A DNA stretch of 64,000 bases, taken from positions 247,308-311,307 of the forward strand of contig NW_013171818.1 of assembly GCF_000151665.1 (NCBI RefSeq), in the 5' to 3' direction. A program made the translations under genes and the position numbers. Source of the DNA: Blastocystis hominis. Lineage: Eukaryota; Sar; Bigyra; Opalinata; Blastocystidae. Numbering within the stretch: position 1 is the first letter of the stretch; every line of letters begins with the position of its first letter. This document shows positions 43,622 through 54,800 of this stretch, in pieces. The notes below the pieces were generated by a model that saw only the letters and a list, made by a program, of their open reading frames with translations, was not told where the DNA came from and did not search any database.

Positions 43622-44239
43622 AAAGAGGAACGCTTTGAAGGTATTGAAGACCTTGCTGGATGCGAGAAAGAGCTTCTTTGTTTTCTTGGTAGATGGATCG
43701 TGTCTCTGCTTCGATCTGGACATTTGAAAAGCTTCGATGACTCTACCTTTCGAATCTCGGCTTCGAGAGCACGGATGAGACGTTTCTTCATACGCATACG
43801 CTGGGCACAAAGTAACTTATTTACATCGACAACAGGACCGCAACTACAATAGGAATGAACCATCACCACACACTATTTAGCTTCAATCTCTGCCTTCTCA
43901 CATAACTCCGAGTCCTCTTCTTCTAACTGGTTGAAATATTCAAAAACTCCCTCTTCTTTACAATGCTCAACTATTTGCTCCTACAAATCATTCAATGGCC
44001 TAAGCATTGCACTTTCGCCTCTTCTTTATACTGATCGAGCAGTTTTGCAGCGGTGATTTGAATGAATAGTTTATCTTCACTCGAGATTCCTGTGTAGGAA
44101 TCCGATATAACATCCGATGTGATTTTCTTGGTAATTTTTGTAAGCACTTTGTCTAAGACCTAATCATCACCCTTTTCTCCACGCCTCCCACATCTAAAAA
44201 CTGATCTTTTCGAGTAACTGTGGCTAGTTCTTCTTCCAT
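43622..44239 (-). CDS. Coiled-coil protein, possibly Nnf1/PMF1 kinetochore subunit
   Basis: ATG 44239 (MEEELATVTRKDQFLD), a 32-nt intron, then VLDKVLTKITKKITSDVISD, KLFIQITAAKLLDQYKEEAK, EQIVEHCKEEGVFEYFNQLE, a 30-nt intron, then LLCAQRMRMKKRLIRALEAE and, after a 31-nt intron, IEAETRSIYQENKEALSRIQ. About 180 residues. The helix pattern (a helical pair ending in ...I..EG.FE.LN.LE, then a long coiled coil starting with QR) resembles PMF1/Nnf1 of the MIS12 complex, which links centromeric chromatin to microtubule-binding proteins. This is a weak, pattern-based guess. No encoded stop fits; the model ends by poly(A) addition at 43622. Convergent with VPS35. Confidence 0.45.
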
Positions 44240-44314
44240 CTACAGAAAAAAGAAATGGAATTAAAAAAAAAGGGGGAAATCTGGATCATCTCAAAAAGCC
44301 ATTTTTCGTAAACC

Positions 44315-45673
44315 ATGAGTCTGTGGGACAAGATGAAAACCAAGTCGCATCCTGGACGTATAAAGGTTTGGATATCGTTATTTTCCGAGTAATCGGTCTA
44401 GTCCAAAGCGACAGATGCTGATGGATTTCGATTTAATATTCCTGTTGGATTGAGAAGGACTCCTTCTCCGGATCCAAGTGAAAGCGAAGATTCAGATAGC
44501 GAAAGTGTCCCTAGTGAGTCATTTTTGATACGCCGTGATATCTAGAGTCTCCCGTTGTGTCCCTTATGACCTTCTCGAGTTTCGATGGAGATAAAGATAT
44601 CAGCAAGTACAAACGACTTCTTGAGAGAGATCGTATTGACATGAAATCGTTGCGGACCTTGGCATGGAATGGAATCCCTTCTGTGTATCGCGCCGTGACA
44701 TGGAAACTCCTGCTGGTACGAATGAGCCTGTTTGGTTGATTCCAGGGCTACCTCCCCTCGATTCGAAGTCGTCAGAATGCGATCATCCAGCGAAAGCGTC
44801 GTGAGTACTTCGAGTACATTCCGCGTCTCTTCGATGTCCCCGACAGCGAGCGCACCGAAGAAGAGCTCGCGACTCTTCACCAAATCTCCGTCGATGTTCC
44901 TCGAACGGCCTGCAGCTCCATCGTCCTGAAGAACGAGGACATCCAGAAGGTTGGATCGCAGAGTCAGTTTCATCGCAGAGATTGAAACGCCTTCTGTACA
45001 TCTGGGCGAACCGGCATCCTGCATGCGGCTACGTGCAAGGAATCAACGATTTGTGCATTCCCTTCCTGGTGACTTTTTTGAACGACCGCTATCCAGGCTT
45101 GCTTTTAGAGTCGTTTTTGATAGGCAGATCAAATCGGAGAACTGAATTGGAGCGAAGTGGACTCGACGTTCCTCGACGAGATCGAAGCGGACACGTACTA
45201 CTGCATCTCGCGGCTCTTGGACGGGATTCAGGACCACTACACGACGGACCAGCCGGGCATTCAGCGCATGGTGAAGAAGCTGGAGGATTTGGTGCGTCGA
45301 ACGGACGCCGACTTGTATAATCACATTCAAGAGGAAGGCCTGATGTTCCTTCAGTTCGCCTTCCGCTATATGAATTGTTTGTTGATCCGAGAGTTGAGCA
45401 TGAAGACGATCGTTCGCTTGTGGGATACGTATCTGAGCGAATCGAACGGGTTTGATGTGTTCCATGTCTATGTGTGTGCTATCTTTCTGAAGCTCTCGCA
45501 TGACGAATTGATGGAGAAGGACTTCCAGTCGATGCTTATTTATCTGCAGAATCCTCCCACGCAGAATTGGAGCGATCAGGAAGTGGAGGAATTGCTTTCG
45601 CAAGCGTGGGGATGTGAAGCGGGGTTGAGGTGTAGGTTTGTTCTTAAATCGCTGTTTGAAGAGACCAGTATTT
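44315..45673 (+). CDS. TBC1D22: Rab GTPase-activating protein, TBC1D22 family
   Basis: TBC-domain protein that speeds GTP hydrolysis by Rab GTPases. ATG 44315; an acidic/serine linker (SESEDSDSES), then KYKRLLERDRIDMKSLR and the TBC domain: WNGIPSVYRAVTWKLLLGYL, ISVDVPRTAC with the arginine finger, IWANRHPACGYVQGINDL with the glutamine finger, DTYYCISRLLDGIQDHYTTD, FAFRYMNCLLIRELSMKTIV, RLWDTYLSESNGFDVFHVYV and FQSMLIYLQNPPTQNW. The last intron (30 nt) joins LLSQA to FVLKSLFEETSI. The stop is made by poly(A): T 45673, then GGTG and TGTTTGTT. Animal TBC1D22 also ends a few residues after this helix. Introns are 30-36 nt. Confidence 0.92.
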
Positions 45674-45677
45674 GGTG

Positions 45678-45685
45678 TGTTTGTT
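45678..45685 (+). terminator. TGTTTGTT motif that completes the TBC1D22 stop codon
   Basis: T 45673 is in the first position of a codon; four bases (GGTG) and the octamer follow. Without cleavage the frame would add 6 residues (...WCVCWK) before a TAA. Confidence 0.75.
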
Positions 45686-46624
45686 GGAAATAATGTGATT
45701 AGTCGAAGGAATGGATGTTGATGGGTAATGGATGAATGGATTGCAGTGCCTTGTCTGAGGATACGATGATCTTTTTAAAATGCTACGTTCCAGTGGAATT
45801 CGTGCTTACAAACAATCAATCGATCACGACAACCGAGATATGAGATGGAAGTGAGTGATTGAGGAGTTATACTTTGAAAGATTATTCATTATGTCATGAG
45901 AGACACTTGAGAGTGTGGTAGTAGAGAAATGATTCATTTTAGATATGAATGGTAACTCGAAATACTTCTGGCTGAAAATTCAATCAATTTCAGATAATAA
46001 TAATAGTAATAATAATAGTATTATTTATGAATCACTCGTGTAATCTTTATCCAATGGACTCAGCATTAAATTGATATCAAATAGTCCTTGTAATAATCAG
46101 CAACAAGTATTTTTGGACAAAACTAGGTAAAAATAACCGAATTTGAATCATCATCATCTACAACAGCGTTAGTATGATTCTGATTCCTTATTAGTTAACA
46201 CTCCTATACTGTCATGTTGATACTACTCACTTAAATCATAGAACATCATCATAGTTCAAAATATGTTGGGTCATGTTTTACAACGCTTATAAATTATTAC
46301 GCTTGTTTATTGACATTATGCCCATTTGAGCAGAATAGCAACTTACTGGAGAGTAAAAGGCTTGTGTTTGACAAGGACTTATAATAGAATTATTACCTTA
46401 CATAGATTTATTGATTTGAATATTACACATACATATACAGATTACGACTATTCTTTAATACCATCGAAGAACAACAGGCGAACACATATGCATGGAATGA
46501 AAAATCTCCATATATACATTCTTCCATTATGTATCACTAACTACAATTCAATATACTTTTGGTTCAAATAGGCTTTTTCAGTTTATTTCGGCTTTTCCAT
46601 AATATTCATCGTTATTCACATATC
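45686..46624. other. AT-rich intergenic DNA
   Basis: No gene supported; marks the sharp change from the housekeeping island to the MORN block. Confidence 0.6.
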
Positions 46625-49600
46625 ATGCCTGTTACCACTATCGGTGTCTCTAATCTAGCTAGGGTGAGACGGTTTACTCAACAAGACAGTAATGAAGCAC
46701 TCACTTCCATTCCTGGATCTAATATAGTCTATGGAAAGCGTGGTAGAGAAGAAGGAATATTTCATAAGAGGGGAGATAATTACTCACTTATTCGAGGAAA
46801 ACGCCTATTCACTGGTTCCTCGTATTATTATATTGGAAGCGAACGAACAAGAGATGATGGACTACTAATTTATCCAACTATACCCAAAGTAATCTCTTTG
46901 TATGAAAATGATCAACTAATTTACAAAGGCGGGATTAAGGATGGTTTGTACCATGGGCATGGAACAATTTACAAAGACGGAAAGCCTGTTTTTGAAGGTC
47001 ATTTCGAAAATGGCAAGAAATGTGGAGAAGGCTGTGAATTTGATGACAACGGATTATTTATTAAAAGAGAATACAAGAATGATCAGATTACTGGCAGTTC
47101 TTATGAAGACCAGGAGTATAGAAGACTTATCGATAAGTTAAAGGAAAAATTGGAAAAGAAAAATCCGAAGTTGTATATTGCAGATACCACTTATTGCGAC
47201 TTTATAGTTCAAAGAAAAAGAGATCCAAGATTCCAGGAATCTCCTATGGTCTTCTATGGATATGTAACAAAAGAAGGAGCTCATCGAGTGATCGGAAAGG
47301 AATTCCGGGTTACTGGATATGATCATTTTGAAGGTATTTATGATGAGCAAGGTAGTTATTATTATGGAACGTTGTGGTGTGATTCCAATGTTCGTTTTGA
47401 GGGATCATTTGAAAATGGAAGAATGAAGCACGGAAGGATCTATATAACGAAGGTTTTGCTGTATGAAGGAGATGTTAGCGAGGATGGTCAGATGCATGGA
47501 CAAGGTCGTTTGTATTATACCAGTAAAATGAATACTACTCCTTTTGTGCAATATGAGGGCTCGTTCCAAAACGGAAAACCGGAAGGATTTGGGAAGGTGT
47601 TCTACAACACGGAGAACGAAGAAGAAAAGAGAATCAAGTACTGTGGGTATTTCAAGAATGGCTTGTTTGATGGAGATGGGATTTACTTCTCCAGAGACTT
47701 GAGTTATTGTTGTGGAACGAGCTACGAATGGAACAAAGCGGAGACCAAGACATTTGGGATGAGAAGCGACAAGAATGAAATTGCGGTTATTATGAAAGCA
47801 TGTAGTACTATGAGCCAAGCTGAATTCGATTCTCTTTCACACAAGTATAGAACTACTGCTACAAATCCTGAAGGAGGTTGGAAGGAAGGAGAACTTGATG
47901 GACTAGTCAGAATTACCTCGAAAGAACATTCTTCTTATTTGGTAAAGATGGTTGATCGCAAACCGACATTTGTATGGGATATGATGATAGATAATAAGAA
48001 ATATACTGGAGAAGTGATAACCGATGATAAAAGTGATATTTCTTTATTATATTTCAAAGTTACTTTTACAAGATACGATGTCGTATTTGATGGATGGAAA
48101 TACTCCGATATAATGCGAGATAAAAGAGGTCAATTATCAGGCTCCATCACTTNNNNNNNNNNNNNNNNNNNNNNNNNNNNNNNNNNNNNNNNNNNNNNNN
48201 NNNNNNNNNNNNNNNNNNNNNNNNNNNNNNNNNNNNNNNNNNNNNNNNNNNNNNNNNNNNNNNNNNNNNNNNNNNNNNNNNNNNNNNNNNNNNNNNNNNN
48301 NNNNNNNNNNNNNNNNNNNNNNNNNNNNNNNNNNNNNNNNNNNNNNNNNNNNNNNNNNNNNNNNNNNNNNNNNNNNNNNNNNNNNNNNNNNNNNNNNNNN
48401 NNNNNNNNNNNNNNNNNNNNNNNNNNNNNNNNNNNNNNNNNNNNNNNNNNNNNNNNNNNNNNNNNNNNNNNNNNNNNNNNNNNNNNNNNNNNNNNNNNNN
48501 NNNNNNNNNNNNNNNNNNNNNNNNNNNNNNNNNNNNNNNNNNNNNNNNNNNNNNNNNNNNNNNNNNNNNNNNNNNNNNNNNNNNNNNNNNNNNNNNNNNN
48601 NNNNNNNNNNNNNNNNNNNNNNNNNNNNNNNNNNNNNNNNNNNNNNNNNNNNNNNNNNNNNNNNNNNNNNNNNNNNNNNNNNNNNNNNNNNNNNNNNNNN
48701 NNNNNNNNNNNNNNNNNNNNNNNNNNNNNNNNNNNNNNNNNNNNNNNNNNNNNNNNNNNNNNNNNNNNNNNNNNNNNNNNNNNNNNNNNNNNNNNNNNNN
48801 NNNNNNNNNNNNNNNNNNNNNNNNNNNNNNNNNNNNNNNNNNNNNNNNNNNNNNNNNNNNNNNTCGTTGTGTGGGGTATTTTTGATAATGGAAGAATGAC
48901 GCGCTGCAGATTGGAATATCATAATTATAAATATGAATTAGAATCGACAAACTGGGACTGGAAGAAACCTGAAAGTTGGAAATTAAGCGGAAACGGAAAA
49001 TTGTACACATTGGTAGATACTTCTAAACGACCGCTACCTGAGTATTACCTTGTTTATGAAGGCACTATGGTAGAAGGAAGGATGGAAGGCAGAGGAAAAC
49101 AATATGAAGGTAATCCTGGATTTCAGCAAATCGAGAAATGTAATGCTTTTGATACAATCAAAGTGGGAGAGTTTCGTAACGGAAAACTTGATGAAACTAA
49201 AACCTATTCTATCTTCTATCGATCGAAGGCAAAAGAAGGTTTTACATCGCTTAAGAAGGTATGTTATTCATCTAACAAGTCTATTCATCGTATGTATATC
49301 AATGAAGAAAATGGTTCATATGAATATATTGATTTTGTTAATGCTAATAATGCTGGTTTAGGATGGTACTTTGAAGGAGGTTTGAATGTAATGTATGGAA
49401 AGAAAAATGAAAACGGTAAAAGAGAAGGAATCTGTACTTTCTATAAACTACCGAACAAAAATGAGTTGGATTCAATATTCAAAGGAAATCGTGTTGAATA
49501 TGATGAAAAGACACTGGAATCGTATTTGACAAAGAAAGTAACATACAAGAATGGTGTTCTCGAAGGTGATGTGTGCTATAACATGAATGGAACTAGAATT

Positions 49601-51280
49601 GAAATGGTTATGAAGAATGAGAAAGGTTATGAAGGTATTAAATATGAAAAAGGAAGGACTATTATTCATAATGATGATGCTTGCGTGAAACGATTAACAA
49701 CTGAAATCTATCGAGGAGGTATAATCATATATGATTATAATGATGGTAAAATGGAATACATTTATGATGGTCAAGGAGAAGGAGAAATATTGATAAACAA
49801 AGATTCTAGATGTTGGTTTGAAGGTGAATGGCGCGACAATAAAATGTATAAAGGCAAACTTCGATTTGCTAAAGATGGTCGTATAATCGAAGGTGAATGG
49901 CTAAATGGCGAGATTGATCCACAATTTGAATACACAATCCGATTGAATGAAAGAGATTATAAAAAGAGTACACTACATAATAATTATGGAGAACACAACG
50001 TGACTGAATGCAATATCGATGGAAGAGAATACAAGTTGGCAAAGAGAGATCGCTCAATCTATTGTACAGTGAAAAGTGGCACCGAATTACTCTACGAAGG
50101 ATTTGTGATGAGTAAAGCAAATTCAGAACACATGATGTCGAATACTGGAATGGTACCTAATCGATTTGTGAAATGGGAATACATCCCATATGGAGCAGGC
50201 AGAGAATATGAAAATGGGAAATTGAAATATGAATGTATTTATGTGTTTGGAAAACGTGAAGGAAACGGAAAAGAATACAAAGAAGATGGAAGAACACCAT
50301 TGTTTGATGGAAATTGGAGAAATGACCAATATGAAAATGGAGCTTATTATCAAAATGATGTAAAGATCCTATGCTATTTCGGTGGAGGTCTACAAATCAA
50401 AAACTCTTTTGTCTATAAGAATGCAAAAGTGTACAAGAATAATATACAATTGTATCAAGGCTCGATACATTTTGTGGGAAATGATATGAAACCAGTAGAA
50501 GGAACTTGGTACATAAGTTTCCTTGGTAATTCTCGGTATCTTGTGAAATCATCTGATTTGCGAGACAATAAAATCCATATCAAAAACTTTGTGTTTGAAT
50601 ACACTGGTTCGATAAAATTCGAAGATTTTGATTTCAGAATGTCAATAGAAGGAAAAGGTGAATTGATACATAATGGATACACTTATTGTGGTGAATTTGA
50701 AAGTGTTGAAACAATAAAAGAATGTACACTAAGCCAAGTGATATCCAGTGGTCAGAAAGCACCATTCTATTATGGTGAAGTGAAATGGTTAATGCTGTAT
50801 GCTGGAATTCAATTTGATGCCAATAATATTTCTGAAGGATTATTTGAAGATAATAGATTGACTAATGGATATGTTTTCGATACTGCTGGTTATTTGAAAC
50901 AAATTGTAGGAGATCCAAGTGGTTATGAAGCACTTTATTCTGAGAAGAAGTACAAGTATCGCGAGTTATTCCAAAAGAATCATGGAGTGGTTATCCATTA
51001 TCCAAGAACCCAACCTACTACTACTATGAATCAATTCACACCTAATTTAGGCAAACCTGAAATTCAACTCACATCCAATTTAGCAAAATTAACAAATCCA
51101 ATAATACCCAATGTGGGCAAATCTGGAAGTCAATCCTCACCCATTTTGACCAACCCTGGAAGTCAACTGACACCCTCTGTGGTAATATCAAAAAAGACTT
51201 ATACTCAAGAGAAAAAGATTGCTAATGGTTCACTAGTGATCTACAGTGAAGGTGATAAGTGCTTAGTCAGAATGACATAA
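46625..51280 (+). CDS. Very large intronless MORN-repeat protein
   Basis: ATG 46625 (MPVTTIGVSN); an in-frame upstream TTG is not a likely start. About 1550 codons with 237 hidden by the N gap, which keeps frame. MORN repeats run through the whole chain: LIYKGGIKDGLYHGHGTIYK, VFEGHFENGKKCGEG, LLYEGDVSEDGQMHGQGRLY, QYEGSFQNGKPEGFGKVFY, YCGYFKNGLFDGDG, LVYEGTMVEGRMEGRGKQYE, IIEGEWLNGEID, PLFDGNWRNDQYENGAYY. The C-terminal 100 residues have a Pro/Asn/Thr-rich repeat (xNLxKPEIQLT, ILTNPGSQLT). No signal peptide or membrane segment is evident. MORN repeats commonly mediate phosphoinositide-membrane or cytoskeletal contact. AT-rich, ends TAA 51278-51280, tail-to-tail with the gene at 51845-56041, which also has a MORN part. 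Confidence 0.85.
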   Translation: MPVTTIGVSNLARVRRFTQQDSNEALTSIPGSNIVYGKRGREEGIFHKRGDNYSLIRGKRLFTGSSYYYIGSERTRDDGLLIYPTIPKVISLYENDQLIYKGGIKDGLYHGHGTIYKDGKPVFEGHFENGKKCGEGCEFDDNGLFIKREYKNDQITGSSYEDQEYRRLIDKLKEKLEKKNPKLYIADTTYCDFIVQRKRDPRFQESPMVFYGYVTKEGAHRVIGKEFRVTGYDHFEGIYDEQGSYYYGTLWCDSNVRFEGSFENGRMKHGRIYITKVLLYEGDVSEDGQMHGQGRLYYTSKMNTTPFVQYEGSFQNGKPEGFGKVFYNTENEEEKRIKYCGYFKNGLFDGDGIYFSRDLSYCCGTSYEWNKAETKTFGMRSDKNEIAVIMKACSTMSQAEFDSLSHKYRTTATNPEGGWKEGELDGLVRITSKEHSSYLVKMVDRKPTFVWDMMIDNKKYTGEVITDDKSDISLLYFKVTFTRYDVVFDGWKYSDIMRDKRGQLSGSITXXXXXXXXXXXXXXXXXXXXXXXXXXXXXXXXXXXXXXXXXXXXXXXXXXXXXXXXXXXXXXXXXXXXXXXXXXXXXXXXXXXXXXXXXXXXXXXXXXXXXXXXXXXXXXXXXXXXXXXXXXXXXXXXXXXXXXXXXXXXXXXXXXXXXXXXXXXXXXXXXXXXXXXXXXXXXXXXXXXXXXXXXXXXXXXXXXXXXXXXXXXXXXXXXXXXXXXXXXXXXXXXXXXXXXXXXXXXXXVVWGIFDNGRMTRCRLEYHNYKYELESTNWDWKKPESWKLSGNGKLYTLVDTSKRPLPEYYLVYEGTMVEGRMEGRGKQYEGNPGFQQIEKCNAFDTIKVGEFRNGKLDETKTYSIFYRSKAKEGFTSLKKVCYSSNKSIHRMYINEENGSYEYIDFVNANNAGLGWYFEGGLNVMYGKKNENGKREGICTFYKLPNKNELDSIFKGNRVEYDEKTLESYLTKKVTYKNGVLEGDVCYNMNGTRIEMVMKNEKGYEGIKYEKGRTIIHNDDACVKRLTTEIYRGGIIIYDYNDGKMEYIYDGQGEGEILINKDSRCWFEGEWRDNKMYKGKLRFAKDGRIIEGEWLNGEIDPQFEYTIRLNERDYKKSTLHNNYGEHNVTECNIDGREYKLAKRDRSIYCTVKSGTELLYEGFVMSKANSEHMMSNTGMVPNRFVKWEYIPYGAGREYENGKLKYECIYVFGKREGNGKEYKEDGRTPLFDGNWRNDQYENGAYYQNDVKILCYFGGGLQIKNSFVYKNAKVYKNNIQLYQGSIHFVGNDMKPVEGTWYISFLGNSRYLVKSSDLRDNKIHIKNFVFEYTGSIKFEDFDFRMSIEGKGELIHNGYTYCGEFESVETIKECTLSQVISSGQKAPFYYGEVKWLMLYAGIQFDANNISEGLFEDNRLTNGYVFDTAGYLKQIVGDPSGYEALYSEKKYKYRELFQKNHGVVIHYPRTQPTTTMNQFTPNLGKPEIQLTSNLAKLTNPIIPNVGKSGSQSSPILTNPGSQLTPSVVISKKTYTQEKKIANGSLVIYSEGDKCLVRMT
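48153..48863. other. Assembly gap (N run, 711 bases)
   Basis: Lies inside the MORN gene; 711 is a multiple of three and the frame is open on both sides. Confidence 1.
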
Positions 51281-51844
51281 GAAATTGTTTTTTGAAAACG
51301 CCACATTTATTGTTCAAATGTCTATATTTGTGAATTAGGAGATAATCAAGTGCTGTTTATCGAAAAGTGAAATAGGTTAAAAAACAAAAGCAATGTGTAT
51401 TCATTGCAACATCATAATTCTTGATATTTCCAATACATGCTCATTGGATGTGAATAAAAGAGTGTGAATAAACTATTTATGTTTATGATTATTATGGATT
51501 CCAGATTACTCCATTAGGATAAACTATTAAACAAAACTGTGTACTATTCTTCGATTATTTTCGATAACTACTTACGATTATAATAGAGTGCATAGTATCC
51601 ATATCAAATCATAATGTTTTCTTGAATGAATGAATTGGTATCAAGTTACATATTATTATTGGGATCTTCATTCAGTTTTCTTTATGTATTCTTTAATCAC
51701 TCAAATATAACTCACATTTATATGAACGGAACTCTCTGTAATAATCGATTCTACTGTGGCTAATTATTGACTAGAGTTTCTAGAAAACAAAAAGGAATTG
51801 CTAACTCTTAATATGAATAGCGTTGCAATTTCTGTCTATTCTCT
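51281..51844. other. AT-rich space between convergent MORN genes
   Basis: No gene or repeat recognised; no TGTTTGTT octamer seen for either gene. Confidence 0.5.
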
Positions 51845-54800
51845 TTACGCTATGTATACTTGAATTAGATTCCATTCCGCCATTTCCAACTGACTGCCCT
51901 TATTTTCATCATCGATATTCACAACCGCGCTGCATTGGAACATGTAAGCATTGTATGCACTTGCATTATCCACGGTGAAGCTCTTCGATTGGTTGGTCTC
52001 ACTCCATTCCACATTATCCTGGCTATCCAGCATCACCCATTCGTCGCTATCTTCGTTCTTTCTACCGAAGATCTTCCACATGTTGCAGGCAGAAGCCATC
52101 GAATCGCCGTTGGTAAGCACATACTTGTTCATCGTGTATTCATTGCCCTCAGGGAACGTGTAGGTCACTTCCACAGGGAAATCCGAGATCGTCACAGCAG
52201 TTCGGTACTTGGTAGAAATCGAAACATCGAATAGGTTCTCAACCGAGTAACCAGTCATGCCCGCCCTGTTCGATTGAGCCACTCCACTTCCAACCAGAGT
52301 TTGTTCCGAGGTTGTGAGCTCCACAGAGCACTCGAAGTGCTTCGATTCTTCAGCACCCATCACCGTCTTTCTGTACGATCCAAGCAAACCATCCTTGAAA
52401 ATACGAACCACCGAATTCTGTTTCCAAGCCTGCCCATTTGCTTCCGTCATCACAATCGTGTAGAGGCCTTGAGAGAGGAACAGATTCACCACACCAGCTA
52501 TGCAGTGAGTCTGGCGGTAGATGGCACGATCACGCGAAGCACCTTCATAGATCGCAAATCCTTCAGAATCAGACGAGTTGCCACATGAACGAAGCAATGT
52601 GACTTTAATTCGATCTTCGGACATCATAGTGTTACTGGAAGTGTGATTAGCAGGAGAACCGAAATTGACCACCTTATGAAAACTGGCATTTCCACTTTCC
52701 ATAGCATAAGCCAAGGAAACCTTTCCACTCTTCAGAATCAAATGAGAGCCCGAAGACCAGCCATTCAGACCTGTATCCCGCATCACTAAGGTGTGTTCAA
52801 CAGGACTAATGCATGTATAATATGTTCCAGCAATACAAGTACTCTGACCAAATACTTCGGTTGTACTCGAAGGCTCCACTCCATAATAGATATCGAAGGA
52901 TTCTTCGTTTCCATTCACTCCACAAGTACGAACAATCTCCAGCAAAGATTGATCCTCAGCACATGTAGTAAATATATCGGTAGATGAAAGAGCACTGTGA
53001 GAAGCTAAAGCCGGTGATACAGACACTTCAGTAAGAGAAAAAGCGAATACTATGACATTCATATCTCCATTATTCAATCTATAGGAAAGTGATACATTTC
53101 CATTCTTTAATAATAGTGAAGAACCACCATCCCATCCATTGTTGTTATTATCCCGTAAAACAATAGTATGATAAACAGGATTCATACAGAAATAGAATCT
53201 ACCAGCATAACATTCAGTTTGTTCATAAATAGGATCAGTAGAATAATCATAGACTCCTTCATATATACTAAATGATTCATCATATATGTATAATCCACAA
53301 GTACGAATAGCTTCGATCAAAACTTGGCCATCATTACATTCAGGAACAGGTAGAGTAGGTATAGGTGGAGTAGTAGGTATAGGTAATATAGGAGTAAGAG
53401 CAAATACTAAGCGCATATATCTTCCACCCACATCCAATTTATATGTCTGTGATACATTTCCATTCTTTAATAATAAATAAGAATTACCATTCCAACCATC
53501 TGTACCCAGATCCTGTAAAACAATAGTATGTTCAACAGGGTTTATACAGAAATAGAATGTATTAGCATAACAGGAACTTTGTTTATATATAGGATCATTA
53601 GGTAAATTACGAGCTCCTTCATATATTTCAAATGATTCTTCATTTGGGTGTGATCCACAAACTCGAATAGCTTCGATCAAGAATTGTCCATCAATACATT
53701 CAGGAGGAGGTGGATTAGGATTAAGAGTAAATACTTTAGCCTTTATAGCTCCATTATCTAATCTATATGCCTGTGATATACTTCCATTCTTTAATAATAG
53801 TGAAGAACCATCATCCCATCCATTGATAGCACTATCCCGTAAAACAATAGTATGATAAACAGGATTCATACAGAAATAGAATCTACCAGCATAACATTCA
53901 GTTTGTTCATAAATAGGATCAGTAGAATAATCATAGACTCCTTCATATATACTAAATGATTCTTCATTTGTGTGCGTTTTACAGGTACGAATAGCTTCGA
54001 TCAAAACTTGGCCATCATTACATTCAGGAACAGGTAGAGTAGGTATAGGTGGAGTAGTAGGTATAGGTAATATAGGAGTAAGAGCAAATACTAAGCGCCT
54101 ATATCTTCCACCCACATCCAATTTATATGTCTGTGATACATTTCCATTCTTTAATAATAAATAAGAATTACCATTCCAACCATCTGTACCCAGATCCTGT
54201 AAAACAATAGTATGTTCAACAGGGTTTATACAGAAATAGAATGTACCAGCATAACAAAAATCTTGTTTAAATATAGGATCATTAGGTAAATTACGAGCTC
54301 CTTCATATATTTCGAGTGATTCTTCATTTGGGTGTGATCCACAAACTCGAATAGCTTCGATCAAGAATTGTCCATCAATACATTCAGGAACAGGTAGAGT
54401 AGGAATAGGTGAAGTCGACGGAACAAGATTTAATACAATGGATTGTGCCGCTCCATTATCCAATCTATAGGAAAGTGATATACTTCCATTCTTTAATAAT
54501 AGTGAAGAACCATCATCCCATCCATCTGAATCCAGATCTCGTAAAACAATAGTATGTTGAACAGGATTTATACAGAAATAGAATGTACCAGCATAACATT
54601 CAGATTGATAATAAATAGGATCAGTAGAATAATCATAGACTCCTTCATATATACTAAATGATTCTTCATATTTGTGCGTTTTACAGGTACGAATAGCTTC
54701 GATCAAGAATTGTCCATCACTACATTCAGGAATAGGTAGAGTAGCTGAGAGATCAACTGAAGTCATAGAGATATTCTCTGTTTTAATCGACTTAAGTAAC

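Noticed and set aside
42880-43869. 329-codon minus-strand frame across the VPS35 3' end
   Set aside because: Only its first 60 or so codons (43869-43690) overlap part of a real gene, in partly wrong frame. The rest is antisense to VPS35.
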